Assembly: GCF_963666665.1 (NCBI RefSeq)
Contig: NZ_OY762999.1
Location: 1,741,501 to 1,805,500, forward strand
Direction of reading: 5' to 3'
From: Maridesulfovibrio sp.
GTDB lineage: Bacteria; Desulfobacterota; Desulfovibrionia; Desulfovibrionales; Desulfovibrionaceae
Length of the DNA: 64,000 nucleotides
The notes under the pieces are model-generated. The model was given only the letters and a program-made list of their open reading frames with translations. It did no database searches and was not told where the DNA came from. A program made the translations under genes and the position numbers. The first letter of the stretch is position 1. The number at the start of each line of letters is the position of its first letter. This document shows, in pieces, positions 1 through 8,555 of this stretch.

Positions 1-11
1 GGTCTGGCCAT
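1..11 (-). CDS. Start of next kor-type operon gene (partial)
   Basis: Only the first three complete codons (Met-Ala-Arg) and part of a fourth fit in the window. The ATG lies on the minus strand at 11-9 and has a good AAGGTG ribosome site 7 bases upstream. It begins 11 bases after the stop of the ferredoxin gene, so the two are probably one operon. In 2-oxoglutarate:ferredoxin oxidoreductase operons of sulfate reducers the gene after the delta (ferredoxin) subunit is usually the alpha subunit. That identity is inferred from context only. Confidence 0.5.
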
Positions 12-22
12 GGAAATTCACC

Positions 23-352
23 TTATTCCTTATTGTTACCGGAACCGGTTTTTTCCGCAGCAGCGCCGGAAGCGGCAGGCTCATCTGCTTTCCGGGCGGC
101 CTTCTCAAGGACAGCCCTGCATACCGCAGGAATCTCATCATCAACCTTAGGACGAACCATAATAGCGAAATCCGGGCAATGCAGCTCACAGAATCCGCAA
201 TTAATACATTCTTCCTCCCGGATAACGACCGCCTTACCCTGATCGTTCAACTCCATGACCTTTGCCGGACAAAAGGCTGCGCAAATGCCGCAACCCTTGC
301 ACCAGTCCGGAAAAATCGTAACCGTGCTATTTCCCTTACGTTTGACACTCAT
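23..352 (-). CDS. korD: 2-oxoacid:ferredoxin oxidoreductase, delta (2[4Fe-4S] ferredoxin) subunit
   Basis: A 109-residue protein with two CxxCxxCxxxC clusters, at Cys18/21/24/28 and Cys49/52/55/59, each followed by Pro. It matches the small ferredoxin subunit of 2-oxoacid (probably 2-oxoglutarate) oxidoreductases, which passes electrons from the thiamine-diphosphate subunits to ferredoxin in the cytoplasm. The Ala/Glu-rich tail (about residues 85-109) lies beyond the clusters. The ATG at 352 is chosen because the family normally starts about 15 residues before the first cluster. Its ribosome site is weak (CAGG). A TTG at 415 would add 21 residues that do not resemble the family. The next gene starts 11 bases downstream, so this is the first gene of an operon leaving the window. 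Substrate specificity cannot be read from this subunit. Confidence 0.85.
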   Translation of the reverse strand: MSVKRKGNSTVTIFPDWCKGCGICAAFCPAKVMELNDQGKAVVIREEECINCGFCELHCPDFAIMVRPKVDDEIPAVCRAVLEKAARKADEPAASGAAAEKTGSGNNKE

Positions 353-555
353 AACCTGATCCAGGTTGAGGGTGACTCTAATAATCCGTTCCTCTTCTCC
401 CCTTGAACGGACCAACCTTACCGACAGCCTCGTAAATTTTCATATTAACAAGGCCTAAATTCGGCCCTAGCACGGTAATTCCGTACATGCAACAGGAATC
501 AGAACTTTTATGGCAATATTATAAAATAAGCATTACTTAATTGACATGAATATGC

Positions 556-596
556 TTTATACATAGATTATTAAAGAATGGTAAAGTTCGTCACAA
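556..596 (-). promoter_or_regulatory. Candidate kor promoter with CRP/FNR-type activator site
   Basis: Reading the minus strand, TTGTGA-N6-TTACCA lies at 596-579. It resembles the TTGTGA-N6-TCACAA palindrome of CRP/FNR/HcpR-type regulators. A TATAAA -10 element follows at 561-556 and no good -35 is present. The site centre (587.5) lies about 39-41 bases before the expected start near 547-549, which is the usual place for a class II activator. A nearly identical half-site (TTGTGACGAA) occurs upstream of the gene at 9079-10881. The regulator is not identified. Confidence 0.45.
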
Positions 597-633
597 ATGA
601 CTTTTGATTGATTATACAATCACACAATCAGCT

Positions 634-663
634 CAAAAAAAAGAGTCGGCTGAATACCGACTC
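634..663 (-). terminator. Intrinsic terminator after the GGDEF-EAL gene
   Basis: Minus-strand hairpin with a perfect 7-bp stem (GAGTCGG at 643-649 with CCGACTC at 657-663) and a 7-base loop, followed by eight T. It lies 110 bases after the stop of the gene ending at 774. Confidence 0.85.
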
Positions 664-773
664 CCACAGTTTAACTCTTCAATGCATAAGCCAAACAAAC
701 ATTTTCTGAATTTTACTTGCACAAAAACATGCAATACTGACTTCCAATATTAGACAGAACAGATTCTCAGTTC

Positions 774-3590
774 TTAGCTCAGCTTAATTTCATTCTTAAA
801 AAAGGCTTCAACCTTGCTGCGGCTGACAGGTTTTGAAAACAAGTATCCCTGACCGAACTCACAACCGAGATCACGTAACGCATCCTGCTGCTCAATCTCC
901 TCCACACCTTCGGCAACAACGTTCAAACCGAGGTTATGCGCAAGGTTGACGATTGCACGCACAATCTCAAGGTTCTCGATAGACTCATTCATTTTCCGTA
1001 CAAAACTGAGATCTATCTTCAGCTGGTCAAGCGGGAATTCCTGCAAATTACTCATGGATGAATAGCCTGTTCCAAAATCATCAATAGAAACCAGAACCCC
1101 TGCTGATTTAAGCCTGTTAAGCATGTCCACGGACTGCTTGGCCCGCTCCATTATTGCGGTTTCAGTAATTTCAATTTTTAAATTACGCGCAGGTAGATCA
1201 AATTCACTCAACTTGGAAAGGATATTGTCTACAAGTGCAGGCTGTGAGAACTGACGCGGCGATATATTGATGGACATCATCATATCAGAAGCGGAATCAT
1301 ACTTAACCTGCCAACTCTTCATCTGGCGGCAAGCTTCACTGACAACCCAACTACCAAGCTCAAAGATAAGCCCGGACTCTTCCGCCATTGGAATAAATTC
1401 GCCGGGCATAACCAGACCACGACGAGGATGATTCCAACGGATCAATGCCTCAAAACCTACAACACTATGACTTTGCAATGAATATATCGGCTGGTAATCC
1501 AGAAATAATTCATCTCCAGAAAGCATTGCCGCCCGGAGATCGCTTTCAAGCTGCATCGCCTGTACGGCCTCTTCCAGCATCCTTTTATTGAAAACCTTGA
1601 TCCTATCCCTTCCGGACTCTTTAGCCTGATGCATGGCAACGTTGGAATTCTGGATAATTTCTTCCGGCTTGTCATACTCGGTAGGACTGAGCAAAACACC
1701 GTAACTGGCAGCGATATTGATCTTATGCCCTTCGATAATAATGGGATCGTTCAAGCAATCCCTTATACGCCGGACAATGCGGATACCTTCCCGCGGGGAA
1801 GCAAGCTCCTCGAGCACCACAATAAACTCATCGCCACCGAACCGGGACACCGTATCCAGTTCACGAATGGTTTGAAGCAGTCGTTTGGAAACTTCCACCA
1901 GCAATTTATCGCCGATATTATGACCAAGGCTGTCATTAATGATTTTAAAACGGTCCAAATCCATAAAAACAACCGCAAAATAGTAATTCTCACGACGGCG
2001 GGAACGCTCCACAGCCTGAAGTATTCGATCACAACACAGAGTGCGGTTGGCGAGTCCGGTAAGCGGATCATGCAGAGCTTCGTATTGAAGCTGCTTTTCC
2101 ATGAACTTACGCTTTGTAATATCACGCAAGGAAATTCTTAAACCGAGTGACGTGCCGTCATCAGCAAAAACCTGATGCCCGGTAAGCGAAACCCAGCGCA
2201 ACAGCCCGTCCCGGCGGAAAAGACGCATATCCGTCCCATCAGGAGAGGGGAATGTCCCACGCAAAGCTTTTTGCCAGAACTCCCGGTCATTCTTGTGCAG
2301 GATATGCTCTACCCTGACCGGACCTTCCATGAAATAAGCCTTGGGATAACCGGAAATACGTTCACATGAAGGGCTTACATATTTAACTGCCCCGGTAGGA
2401 CCGATCCACATTTCCCAATCAAATGTATATTCAGCGATGGTCCTGTACTCCTCTTCAGAAGCACGCAAGGCCTTTTCCATCATTTTGTAACTGGAAACAT
2501 CAGTAACAAATGCAAAAGTAAGTTTTACATTATCACTTTCAAAGAGATTGGTTGCGTTGATAAAGATATCAACCTCACGCCCATTGCTGTTCACAAAACT
2601 AAGCTCAAACTTATGGGAGTGCCCTTCATTATTTCTGAACCTTTCAGCTGCCAGTTCCCCGAGAATTGACCCGACATCACCGCCAAGAACCTCTTCGCGG
2701 TTAAGTCCGATCATGGTGCAGAAAGCAGGGTTTACATCAAGCAGAATCAAAGATTCATCAATCATGAAAAAGCCTTCAGCGGTGGTTTCCACCAGCGCCC
2801 GGTAACGCTTTTCACTCTTAACAAGTGAACGGGCAGCTTTCTCACGCATGAGAATTTCGCCCTGCAGAACCTTATTCACTTCTTCAAGTCTGCTCTCACG
2901 GCTCGCAATCTCTTCTGTCATACGGTTAAAACGCGAACCTATCTCCAGCAATTCTATGTATTGAAATTCGTCAAAACGGTATGAGAAATCCCCCATAGCA
3001 ACCTTATCCATCCCTTTGCGCAATCTGGCTATGGGATTACGGATAAAGTAATCCATGAGAAATCCTGTAATTATGTAGATGACCGCCACGGATGTCAGAA
3101 AAGTCAGACTTGATACAAATAAAATCCAGTCGAGGTTGCGGCGGTAGATCCTGCTGCTCAGTTCCATGCGGATGGTACCGATCTTTTCCTTGGAAATATG
3201 CAGATCACGTTCACGGACAATGGGATTATCATCCTTGTCGCCGGGACGCACAAAGTTGAACAGCACCTCGCCGTTCATATCGACAATCTTAAGCTTCGCA
3301 AACTGTTCGTTCTGGGTATAAGCGCTGCAGACATGTTTGAGCGACCCCATATCAAAGTTCCAGATAGGAAAGGTCACAGACTTAGCTAACTGTTCAATAT
3401 AATTATCAGCTTTATCTTCATATTCTTGACGCAACATTTTCGAACGGCCAAAATATTCATACGCAGTTACCAAGCCGATAATAATGGCAAGCGCAAAAAC
3501 AAGGCAGGCAGCCAGATCACGGGATATTGATCTTTCGCCTTTTTTGAATTTTAATAATGATCTTTTTGAAGCGGTCGTATTCTCAGACAT
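774..3590 (-). CDS. Membrane PAS-GGDEF-EAL c-di-GMP signalling protein
   Basis: A 938-residue protein that probably makes and/or breaks down c-di-GMP at the inner membrane. In order: a membrane segment at about 25-45, a periplasmic sensor region of about 110 residues, a second membrane segment at about 156-178, HAMP (about 180-235), two PAS domains (about 260-375 and 385-495), GGDEF and EAL. The GGDEF motif is intact at about 585-589 (RFGGDEF) and the EAL motif is intact at about 714 (FEALIRW). The later EAL-domain residues DDFGTGYSS are also present. Both enzyme activities are therefore possible in principle, although in many such proteins one domain is only regulatory. The gene starts at ATG 3590 behind TAAGGT, stands alone, and is closed by its own terminator. 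The sensed signal is unknown. Confidence 0.93.
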   Translation of the reverse strand: MSENTTASKRSLLKFKKGERSISRDLAACLVFALAIIIGLVTAYEYFGRSKMLRQEYEDKADNYIEQLAKSVTFPIWNFDMGSLKHVCSAYTQNEQFAKLKIVDMNGEVLFNFVRPGDKDDNPIVRERDLHISKEKIGTIRMELSSRIYRRNLDWILFVSSLTFLTSVAVIYIITGFLMDYFIRNPIARLRKGMDKVAMGDFSYRFDEFQYIELLEIGSRFNRMTEEIASRESRLEEVNKVLQGEILMREKAARSLVKSEKRYRALVETTAEGFFMIDESLILLDVNPAFCTMIGLNREEVLGGDVGSILGELAAERFRNNEGHSHKFELSFVNSNGREVDIFINATNLFESDNVKLTFAFVTDVSSYKMMEKALRASEEEYRTIAEYTFDWEMWIGPTGAVKYVSPSCERISGYPKAYFMEGPVRVEHILHKNDREFWQKALRGTFPSPDGTDMRLFRRDGLLRWVSLTGHQVFADDGTSLGLRISLRDITKRKFMEKQLQYEALHDPLTGLANRTLCCDRILQAVERSRRRENYYFAVVFMDLDRFKIINDSLGHNIGDKLLVEVSKRLLQTIRELDTVSRFGGDEFIVVLEELASPREGIRIVRRIRDCLNDPIIIEGHKINIAASYGVLLSPTEYDKPEEIIQNSNVAMHQAKESGRDRIKVFNKRMLEEAVQAMQLESDLRAAMLSGDELFLDYQPIYSLQSHSVVGFEALIRWNHPRRGLVMPGEFIPMAEESGLIFELGSWVVSEACRQMKSWQVKYDSASDMMMSINISPRQFSQPALVDNILSKLSEFDLPARNLKIEITETAIMERAKQSVDMLNRLKSAGVLVSIDDFGTGYSSMSNLQEFPLDQLKIDLSFVRKMNESIENLEIVRAIVNLAHNLGLNVVAEGVEEIEQQDALRDLGCEFGQGYLFSKPVSRSKVEAFFKNEIKLS

Positions 3591-3707
3591 ACCTTATTGC
3601 ACCGGAACTAGCATTAACACTCGAAAAACCAACAGAATTGACTACATTATTGTTTTCACAATTAACTTTCAAAGTCTATAATTAATAATGTGTTGCTAGG
3701 AAAAAGA

Positions 3708-4382
3708 TCATATTTCACCGGAAAGATTCTTTTCTGCAAGAACAACTTCTGCGAGAGCGTTAATTACGCATGCAGCAAGAGCTGACCCTCCTTTTCTGCC
3801 TTCAATAGCAATATAAGGTATCGACTCACTATTCATTAACAGCGCCTTGGATTCGGCGGCATTCACAAAACCGACAGGCATGCCGACAACCAACGCCGGA
3901 GGCGCCATTTTCCCTTCCTCCACCAGAGTAACCAATCTGATGAGTGCTGTGGGAGCATTACCAATAACGTGGATTGCAGGCTTTAAAGAAGAGGCAGCAA
4001 GTTCGAGGGCTGCATGAGCACGGGTAGTGGAATTCTTCTTAGCTGACGCAATAACTTCCGGATCGTTCATCAAACAACGCACTTCGCACCCTAAAGGAGT
4101 CATCCGGCGCATGGGAATCCCGCAACGTGCCATTTCAGTATCCGTGACAATAGAACACCCTTCCCGCAATGCTGCGAGTCCGGCAGAAACTGCATCCGGA
4201 TGAAAGCGAACGAGATCAATCAGCTCGAAATCAGCAGTAGTATGGACCATGCGCCTTGCTATCTGCCATTCAATGCCGTCAAACCTGCGAGGTTCCGGGA
4301 CTTCGGAATCAATAATTTCAAAAGACTTTTTTTCAATATCACCGGGCTTTGCCACGGCCATAAGTTCTACTTTCCCGGACAA
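3708..4382 (-). CDS. cbiC: Precorrin-8X/cobalt-precorrin-8 methylmutase
   Basis: A 224-residue enzyme that moves a methyl group from C-11 to C-12 of precorrin-8 to give hydrogenobyrinate/cobyrinate in cobalamin synthesis. The family motif RMVHTTADFE is present, with the catalytic His at about residue 47. The glycine-rich end (EGRKGGSALAACVINAL) and the length are also typical. The start is a TTG at 4382. Its AAGGAG ribosome site lies inside the last codons of deoC (AGG AGA, Arg-Arg) at a spacing of 7 bases. The in-frame ATG at 4361 lacks such a site. Only 3 bases separate it from the deoC stop, so translation is probably coupled. Other cobalamin genes are not in the window, and pairing with deoC is unusual. 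An anaerobe would be expected to use the cobalt-early route, hence cbiC rather than cobH. Confidence 0.9.
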   Translation of the reverse strand: MSGKVELMAVAKPGDIEKKSFEIIDSEVPEPRRFDGIEWQIARRMVHTTADFELIDLVRFHPDAVSAGLAALREGCSIVTDTEMARCGIPMRRMTPLGCEVRCLMNDPEVIASAKKNSTTRAHAALELAASSLKPAIHVIGNAPTALIRLVTLVEEGKMAPPALVVGMPVGFVNAAESKALLMNSESIPYIAIEGRKGGSALAACVINALAEVVLAEKNLSGEI

Positions 4383-4385
4383 AAA

Positions 4386-5039
4386 TTATCTCCTTATTAT
4401 AGCAATGGAAGAGGAAGTACCTATCCTGCTGGCTCCTGCCTGCAGCAGTTCCTGAGCCTGTTCATATGTTTTAATTCCCCCGCTGGCCTTAACGCCGATA
4501 TCATTACCGACAACAGAACGCATAAGTTTGATGTCTTCTACGCAAGCACAACCGGGGGCAAATCCGGTGCATGTCTTAACAAAAGAGGCACCCGCTGTCA
4601 CCGCAAGATCACAAGCAATCTTTTTCTGCTCATCATCAAGAAGCCCGGTTTCAATAATCGCCTTTACCGGAACCCCTCCTGCTCCTTCCACAGTCATAAA
4701 AATATCATTCAGAAAAGCGTTACGATCACCGGCTTTCAAGGCACCGATATTAACCACCATGTCCAATTCACGTGCGCCCTTTTCCACAGCACGCATAGCT
4801 TCAAGCATTTTCACTTCTGATAAAGTCGACCCCGAAGGAAAACCGATCACGGAACACACAATAGGCTTTTCACCGGCTAACAACTCCGCAGCGCGGGCGA
4901 TATGGGAAGGATGGACACAAACAGATGCAAAGTCGTACTGAACTGCCTCTCGACACAGCTGTTCAATATCTGCAGGAACCGCTGTTACGTTCAACAAGGT
5001 GTGGTCAATGTACGAAGCAAGTTTCTCTATCTTGTCCAT
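4386..5039 (-). CDS. deoC: Deoxyribose-phosphate aldolase
   Basis: A 217-residue class I aldolase that splits 2-deoxyribose 5-phosphate into glyceraldehyde 3-phosphate and acetaldehyde in nucleoside breakdown. The Schiff-base Lys is in the VKTCTGF motif at about residue 155. The second conserved Lys is in VKASGGI (about 184) and the conserved Asp in ELDMVVNIG (about 93). ATG 5039 has a strong GGGAGG ribosome site. No other deo genes are nearby. Instead the gene is followed after 3 bases by cbiC, whose ribosome site it carries. Confidence 0.95.
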   Translation of the reverse strand: MDKIEKLASYIDHTLLNVTAVPADIEQLCREAVQYDFASVCVHPSHIARAAELLAGEKPIVCSVIGFPSGSTLSEVKMLEAMRAVEKGARELDMVVNIGALKAGDRNAFLNDIFMTVEGAGGVPVKAIIETGLLDDEQKKIACDLAVTAGASFVKTCTGFAPGCACVEDIKLMRSVVGNDIGVKASGGIKTYEQAQELLQAGASRIGTSSSIAIIRR

Positions 5040-5131
5040 GTCCGCCTCCCGGCTTTAAAATTTGAAAACACTATTCAAAGACCGACAAAAAATGCCGTCC
5101 CTGAAACAAGAGCATACTTCCCATTAGAACG

Positions 5132-5160
5132 ACATTAATCGAATTAGAATTTTCGGTCAA
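5132..5160 (-). promoter_or_regulatory. Promoter of deoC-cbiC
   Basis: TTGACC at 5160-5155, a 17-bp spacer, and TAATGT at 5137-5132 on the minus strand. The expected start lies about 85 bases before the deoC ATG. Confidence 0.6.
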
Positions 5161-5180
5161 AATAAAGTTACATAAGCGCA

Positions 5181-5212
5181 AAAGAAAACCCCTGCTTCAT
5201 TTGAAACAGGGG
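5181..5212 (-). terminator. Intrinsic terminator of the amino acid ABC operon
   Basis: A hairpin with CCCCTG at 5189-5194 and CAGGGG at 5207-5212, plus inner TTC/GAA pairs. On the minus strand it is followed by TTTTCTTT. It lies 28 bases past the stop of the last transporter gene. Confidence 0.85.
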
Positions 5213-5239
5213 CAAAACAGTTTAAATAATTCAAGATTA

Positions 5240-5935
5240 CTAACGATCTCTAGCCTGATACTTAGCCATGTGCGCTTCCATCCGGCGACTGGACCAAGTG
5301 AGCACGTAGCAAACAATAAAATAAAGAATCGCAATAGTAATAAAGATTTCTGTTGGTGCGGACAAAGTCCTGTTATTAACCTGAGTCGCTGTACGGGTAA
5401 GCTCGTTTACCCCGATGATATAGGCAAGGGAGGTATCCTTGGTCAGGGATACGAACTGGTTAACAAAAGAAGGAATCATATTGCGCAAAGCCTGCGGCAG
5501 AATGACGTAGCGCATGGCCTGAACGTGAGAAAGTCCCGTACCACGAGCAGCTTCCATCTGCCCTCTTGGCAGGGCAATAACCCCTGCTTTTACAATTTCA
5601 CCGATATACGCACCAGTAAAGACGATAAAAGCGATCAGTGCACAATGAAATTCCGGCAGTGGTTTTCCGAGCACAACCGGAGCCAGAAAATAGAACCAAA
5701 AAATGAGCATCAGCAGCGGCACCCCGCGTATGACCTCAATATAAATTACAGATACAGTTTTAACAGCCCTATTGCGCGAAAGACGCATCAAGCCCGCAGC
5801 AAGGCCTATCCAGAATGCACCGAAAATACCGAGCAACGCCAGAATAATACTGGCAGCCAGACCGCCGAGAGGTCCGTCAGGAAAGGCGCCCCAAAGAAAA
5901 TAATCAAAGTTGTTCCAAACTACATCCCATTGCAC
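5240..5935 (-). CDS. Polar amino acid ABC transporter permease (HisM/GltK type)
   Basis: A 231-residue inner-membrane permease of the polar amino acid uptake family, with about five membrane helices. The EAA loop that docks the ATPase (EAARGTGLSHVQAMRYV) lies at about residues 128-145, followed by the usual LPQALRNMIPSFVNQF. It is the last gene of a four-gene operon (ATPase, binding protein, permease, permease). The two permeases should form a heterodimer. The precise substrate (Glu/Asp, Gln or another polar amino acid) cannot be decided from this subunit. Confidence 0.92.
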   Translation of the reverse strand: MQWDVVWNNFDYFLWGAFPDGPLGGLAASIILALLGIFGAFWIGLAAGLMRLSRNRAVKTVSVIYIEVIRGVPLLMLIFWFYFLAPVVLGKPLPEFHCALIAFIVFTGAYIGEIVKAGVIALPRGQMEAARGTGLSHVQAMRYVILPQALRNMIPSFVNQFVSLTKDTSLAYIIGVNELTRTATQVNNRTLSAPTEIFITIAILYFIVCYVLTWSSRRMEAHMAKYQARDR

Positions 5936-5947
5936 GAGACGCCACTC

Positions 5948-6688
5948 CTAGTATTTAATTTGCAGCAGGAAATGCTTGTTATACATATTGATCATGAGTG
6001 ACACGACCAATGAGATACACAGATAGATAACGGTCGCCACAGTAAAAGCTTCGAAGCCGTGGAAAGTATAGGATTCGATCTGGCGGGCCATGTAGGTGAG
6101 GTCCATAACCCCGATAGTCATGACCAGTGACGAGTTTTTAATAAGGTTCAGCGACTGTGAAATAAGTGGTGGTATGATGATTCTGAAAGCCTGCGGCAGA
6201 ATAACGTAACGGTACGCCTGCAGAAAGGAAAGCCCGGTTGCACGGGAGGCTTCCAGCTGGTTCTTGGGAATGGAGTTGATCCCGGCCCTGATTTCTTCAG
6301 CCACAAATGCGGCAGTATAAACGGTCAGGGAAATTACACCGGCCGCAAATTCGAAATCATGATCATATAGCCATTCGTTTACCGCTTCGGGCAGAATGGC
6401 ATATGAACCGAAATACCAGAAAAATATTTGGATCAGCAGCGGCGTATTTCTAAAAAACTCTACGAAAGCAAAGCTGAACCATTCGAATGGCTTGAACTTG
6501 GACATGCGCATAACTGCGACAATAGTTCCAAGGAGCAATGTAAATACGATAGAGACTGCAGATATCTGCAGGGTGATTTTTACCCCGTCGATAATCCACT
6601 GACCGTATTGTCCGCTAAGAACCAGATTCCAATCAAACTGATAATTCAAAACATCTATCCGTTGTTTTCGGGAAGACCGTGCTGACAC
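5948..6688 (-). CDS. Polar amino acid ABC transporter permease (HisQ/GltJ type)
   Basis: A 246-residue permease and the partner of the permease encoded 12 bases downstream. The EAA loop (EASRATGLSFLQAYRYVILP) is present in the second half, with about five membrane helices. The first residues (MSARSSRKQRIDV) are polar and unlike the family, which usually begins near the membrane-proximal LNYQFDWNLV. The true start may therefore be a little further in, but no ATG with a clear ribosome site is seen there. It follows the binding-protein gene after 101 bases. Confidence 0.9.
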   Translation of the reverse strand: MSARSSRKQRIDVLNYQFDWNLVLSGQYGQWIIDGVKITLQISAVSIVFTLLLGTIVAVMRMSKFKPFEWFSFAFVEFFRNTPLLIQIFFWYFGSYAILPEAVNEWLYDHDFEFAAGVISLTVYTAAFVAEEIRAGINSIPKNQLEASRATGLSFLQAYRYVILPQAFRIIIPPLISQSLNLIKNSSLVMTIGVMDLTYMARQIESYTFHGFEAFTVATVIYLCISLVVSLMINMYNKHFLLQIKY

Positions 6689-6789
6689 GGCCTCCCCGTT
6701 ATCTTACAAAGCTAAAACTAGAGCCACGCCCTCAAAATAAATCCATTTCAAATGTCATTCGATAGACACGGCACTATAGGACCGTCGGC

Positions 6790-7605
6790 TTAGGGCCAAA
6801 CTTCCATGTTCCAAGTAAGAGGCAGGTAGTACTTGGTGTCAGGACCGAACCACTTGTTGTATGCAGTCTTGTAGTCGCCGGACTTCCACATTTTAATGAG
6901 AGCCTGGTTAACTGCATCACGGAAGTTTGATTCGTTCTCGGGAAGACCGATACCGTAAGGTTCGGGAGAGATGAACTCACCAACGATTTCCCATTTTTCG
7001 GGATTAGGATCGGAGTTCTTGAGACCGAGAAGGATGGTGGAGTCAGTGGTTACAGCCTTAACTTTACCCTGCTTGAGAGCAAGCATTGCCTGGGGGTAAC
7101 CTTCAAAGGAAAGAACCTTACAGTCAGGCTGTGCAGCCATGATGTTCTGCTCAGAAGTGGAACCTTTAGCGGTACCTACTTTTTTGCCTTTCAGGTCAGC
7201 AACGGAATTGATGCCCGAACCTTTCTTAACGAGCAGCTTCTGACCGTCCATGAAGTAAGTAATGGAGAAGTCAATGGTGTCGTCACGGGCAATCTTGTGA
7301 GTCATGGTAGCAGCAGCAAGATCAATGGAGCCCTGAACAACCATGGGAATACGGGTGGCGGAAGTTACGGGTTTGAACTCTGCCTTCACACCCAGTTCCT
7401 TGGCGATGTAATTACAGATGTCGATATCCAGACCAACGAGCTTCTTGGTGTCTTCGTCAATGTAACCGAAGGGAACAACGGCATCTTTAACACCGCACAT
7501 CAGAACACCGCGGGCTTTTACTTCCTGCAGTTTGTCAGCCATTGCAACGGATGCGCAAAGAGCCATCGCCAAAACCATAGCAACAATAATTGAGAGTCTT
7601 CTCAT
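6790..7605 (-). CDS. Periplasmic polar amino acid-binding protein
   Basis: A 271-residue solute-binding protein (SBP_bac_3 family) that captures an amino acid in the periplasm and hands it to the two permeases. Residues 1-23 form a typical signal peptide (positive MRR, hydrophobic core, cleavage after SVAMA). Family motifs follow: VPFGYIDEDTKKLVGLDIDIC, the Arg-containing TSATRIPMVVQGSIDL, and DLKGKKVGTAKGSTSE. ATG 7605 is chosen because it has GGAGG 8 bases upstream and puts the signal peptide at the N-terminus. An upstream frame extension would add 16 unrelated residues. It lies 57 bases after the ATPase gene. Confidence 0.93.
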   Translation of the reverse strand: MRRLSIIVAMVLAMALCASVAMADKLQEVKARGVLMCGVKDAVVPFGYIDEDTKKLVGLDIDICNYIAKELGVKAEFKPVTSATRIPMVVQGSIDLAAATMTHKIARDDTIDFSITYFMDGQKLLVKKGSGINSVADLKGKKVGTAKGSTSEQNIMAAQPDCKVLSFEGYPQAMLALKQGKVKAVTTDSTILLGLKNSDPNPEKWEIVGEFISPEPYGIGLPENESNFRDAVNQALIKMWKSGDYKTAYNKWFGPDTKYYLPLTWNMEVWP

Positions 7606-7662
7606 CAGGGTCCTCCTGAAAAATTTAAGGTTACCTACCAATATCGCCGGCAAGTGCGATAA

Positions 7663-8391
7663 TTACAATATCTCCTTCAAGAACATTTTTGCTCTTTCAT
7701 GCTTGGGATTGCGAAAGAACTCCTCCGGGGGAGCCTGTTCGATAACTTCACCGCCATCCATGAAAATCACACGGTCTGCCACTTCACGGGCAAACCCCAT
7801 TTCATGGGTAACGCAAAGCATGGTCATGCCTTCACGGGCAAGGTCTTTCATTACATTAAGAACTTCGTTGATCATTTCCGGGTCCAGCGCGGAAGTAGGC
7901 TCGTCAAAAAGCATGGCCTTGGGTTTCATGGCCAAAGCCCTTGCAATTGCAACGCGCTGCTGCTGTCCGCCGGAAAGTTCTGCGGGATATTTATGGGCCT
8001 GATCGTGGATTCCAACCCTTTCAAGAAGGTAAAGTGCTGTTTCCTCGGCTTCAGCCTTGGGAACATTACGCACTTTCAAGGGTGCAAGGGTAACGTTGTC
8101 CAATACGGTCAGGTGGGGATAAAGGTTGAACTGCTGGAAAACAATACCGATTTCGGCGCGCAGGTCATTAATATTTACACTCTTGTCAAGAATGTCCTTA
8201 CCATCAAATGTAATTGTCCCTTTCTGGTAATCTTCGAGTCTGTTGATACAACGGATGAAAGTACTCTTACCGGAACCACTGGGGCCGCAGATTACAAGCA
8301 CTTCACCTTTGTCTACATGATCGTTGATACCTTTTAATACATGAAAATCCCCATACCACTTGTGGAGATTCTTAATTTCAATCATTGCCAT
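7663..8391 (-). CDS. Polar amino acid ABC transporter ATPase (GlnQ type)
   Basis: A 242-residue ABC ATPase that powers the importer from the cytoplasm. The nucleotide site is complete: Walker A GPSGSGKS (about 36-43), Q-loop Gln at about 86, signature LSGGQQQR (about 139-146), Walker B AMLFDEP (about 159-165) and H-loop His in VTHEMGF (about 196). ATG 8391 has GGAG 9 bases upstream. An in-frame TTG 15 bases earlier overlaps that ribosome site and is less likely. It is the first gene of the four-gene operon. Confidence 0.95.
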   Translation of the reverse strand: MAMIEIKNLHKWYGDFHVLKGINDHVDKGEVLVICGPSGSGKSTFIRCINRLEDYQKGTITFDGKDILDKSVNINDLRAEIGIVFQQFNLYPHLTVLDNVTLAPLKVRNVPKAEAEETALYLLERVGIHDQAHKYPAELSGGQQQRVAIARALAMKPKAMLFDEPTSALDPEMINEVLNVMKDLAREGMTMLCVTHEMGFAREVADRVIFMDGGEVIEQAPPEEFFRNPKHERAKMFLKEIL

Positions 8392-8527
8392 AATGCTTAA
8401 CTCCAACTCCCGTACTGTTTATTAAGTTCAGGACCGGCCGTGACAGTAAAAAAGCGTAAATTGATGATTACGGCCGCCATTCTCCAAGCTCGTATTGATA
8501 GCGCTCAGAATTCAAGAATGAGAGACT

Positions 8528-8555
8528 TTTATAGCCCAAAACGAAGAAAAGTCAA
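8528..8555 (-). promoter_or_regulatory. Promoter of the amino acid ABC operon
   Basis: TTGACT at 8555-8550, a 16-bp spacer, and TATAAA at 8533-8528 on the minus strand, close to the sigma-70 consensus. It predicts a leader of about 130 bases before the ATPase ATG at 8391. No riboswitch or terminator was recognised in that leader. Confidence 0.7.

Larger units (their letters stand above)
353..773. other. Intergenic region upstream of korD
   Basis: A stretch of 421 bases without a credible gene. It holds the candidate kor promoter and activator site (556-596), the terminator of the GGDEF-EAL gene (634-663), and an imperfect GGCC-TAAATTC-GGCC palindrome at 452-466. A 22-codon minus-strand reading frame starts at about 442, overlaps the korD 5' region out of frame and has no ribosome site, so it is not called. 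Confidence 0.6.

Noticed and set aside
5201..6001. A plus-strand frame of 266 codons across the permease genes
   Set aside because: It spans two conserved minus-strand genes and their gap and has no start signal.
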